Positions 63,447 through 64,000 of a DNA stretch of 64,000 bases are shown piece by piece. The DNA comes from Branchiostoma floridae. Taxonomy: Eukaryota > Chordata > Leptocardii > Amphioxiformes > Branchiostomatidae. The translations under genes and the position numbers were made by a program. The stretch is taken from NCBI RefSeq assembly GCF_000003815.2, contig NC_049992.1, forward strand, positions 4,025,769 to 4,089,768. Direction: 5' to 3'. The notes under the pieces are model-generated. The model did no database searches, had not been told where the DNA came from, and saw nothing but the letters and a program-made list of their open reading frames with translations. Every line of letters starts with the position of its first letter. The stretch's first letter is position 1.

Positions 63447-64000
63447 GGGAATAGGACTGTTCTAGGATGAAAAGAATAGAACGACTTACCGTATTAAAAA
63501 AAGTATTGCGATTTCCGTACGTTTGGAGTGTCGGAGCAGATGGCACTATGTCGCTGGTCGACCTGCGGCATCCCAAGACTTTTTGCACTAGTTCCTGCCG
63601 GTTGTATCACATACTGTGGTTCCGCGGGTTTCCAAACGACACATCAATTTCTCTAACCATTATGTTCCCACCGGGCATGCGTCAAAAGGAGGAATAACGC
63701 ACCCGCCTGGGTTGAGCAGGTGCAAAATGAGCAAATATATGCTTTAAGTTCAATAAGATATACGGATGCTAATGTCGTATAATGCCGAAGTCAACTTTTC
63801 TACGTGGCTAGTAGAAATCAAGTATGATGCAACGTTCTATATTTTTCCCTGTTCTTAATTCAGGTGCATTGACTTATTAAGGCAAACACAAAGACGGTGC
63901 CTCCGAAATTAATATAATCTTGCTTAAAAGGAAGCCCACGCCTGTGTTATTGTGAGTGGGTTCCCGGACCTTGTGACCTGAACAGCAAGAAGCTGCGGGA
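63447..64000. other. No gene recognised at the window end
   Basis: A 76-codon plus-strand ORF (63467-63697) has no known motif. I cannot tell whether it is an exon. Confidence 0.3.

Noticed and set aside
1-64000. CRISPR arrays, operons, ribosome-binding sites, prophage
   Set aside because: Split genes, MITEs and vertebrate-type proteins show a metazoan nuclear genome; direct repeats here are minisatellites or transposon ends.

Overview
The window looks like genomic DNA from an invertebrate chordate, most likely an amphioxus (Branchiostoma). Four things point there. DNAJC16 and DDI2 lie side by side, as I recall for human 1p36. The DDI2 gene keeps a C-terminal UBA exon that mammalian DDI2 lacks. 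Genes are split into many short exons by small introns packed with MITEs. Minisatellites repeatedly copy exon/intron boundaries, which I recall being reported for an amphioxus Adh intron. The species is inferred, not proven.

Layout. 190-2231: a young non-autonomous LTR element with identical LTRs and a 4-bp target duplication. 3.0-4.5 kb: debris of a retroelement with a gag/ORF1-like fragment. 4966-14857 (+): the last 12 coding exons of DNAJC16, from the thioredoxin-like domain to the stop; the J-domain exons must lie upstream of the window. 14.9-26.9 kb: no convincing host gene, but several inverted-repeat elements and diverged tandem arrays. 26913-27746 (-): an intronless ZDHHC3/7-like palmitoyltransferase. 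29833-41120 (-): complete DDI2 (UBL, helical domain, retroviral-type protease, UBA), with an alternative coiled-coil last exon and a 5'-truncated CR1-like LINE in intron 1. 42374-43016 (+): a very small putative mitochondrial protein gene. 44483-46227 (-): a secreted fibrinogen-domain lectin with a TATA box. 47163-48149 (-): an intronless SLC35G-like drug/metabolite transporter.

48999-61713 is the most unusual part. Two convergent multi-exon genes lie between inverted termini that begin CACTAC. One encodes a chromo-like/zinc-binding protein (+). The other is a 15-exon gene (-) with a DDE transposase-like core, a SAP motif, an acidic tail and an N-terminal leader ending in a 2A ribosome-skipping motif. 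I read this as a roughly 12.7-kb animal EnSpm/CACTA element. A 5-kb foldback element carrying a 105-bp satellite and a 100-N assembly gap sits inside its right part. The last 2.3 kb holds an internally deleted mariner copy and nested foldback MITEs.

The host genes do not form one pathway. The recurring theme is exon-edge minisatellites: copies of 3' or 5' splice-site regions occur at two boundaries in DNAJC16 and two in DDI2. They create decoy splice sites next to the genuine ones.
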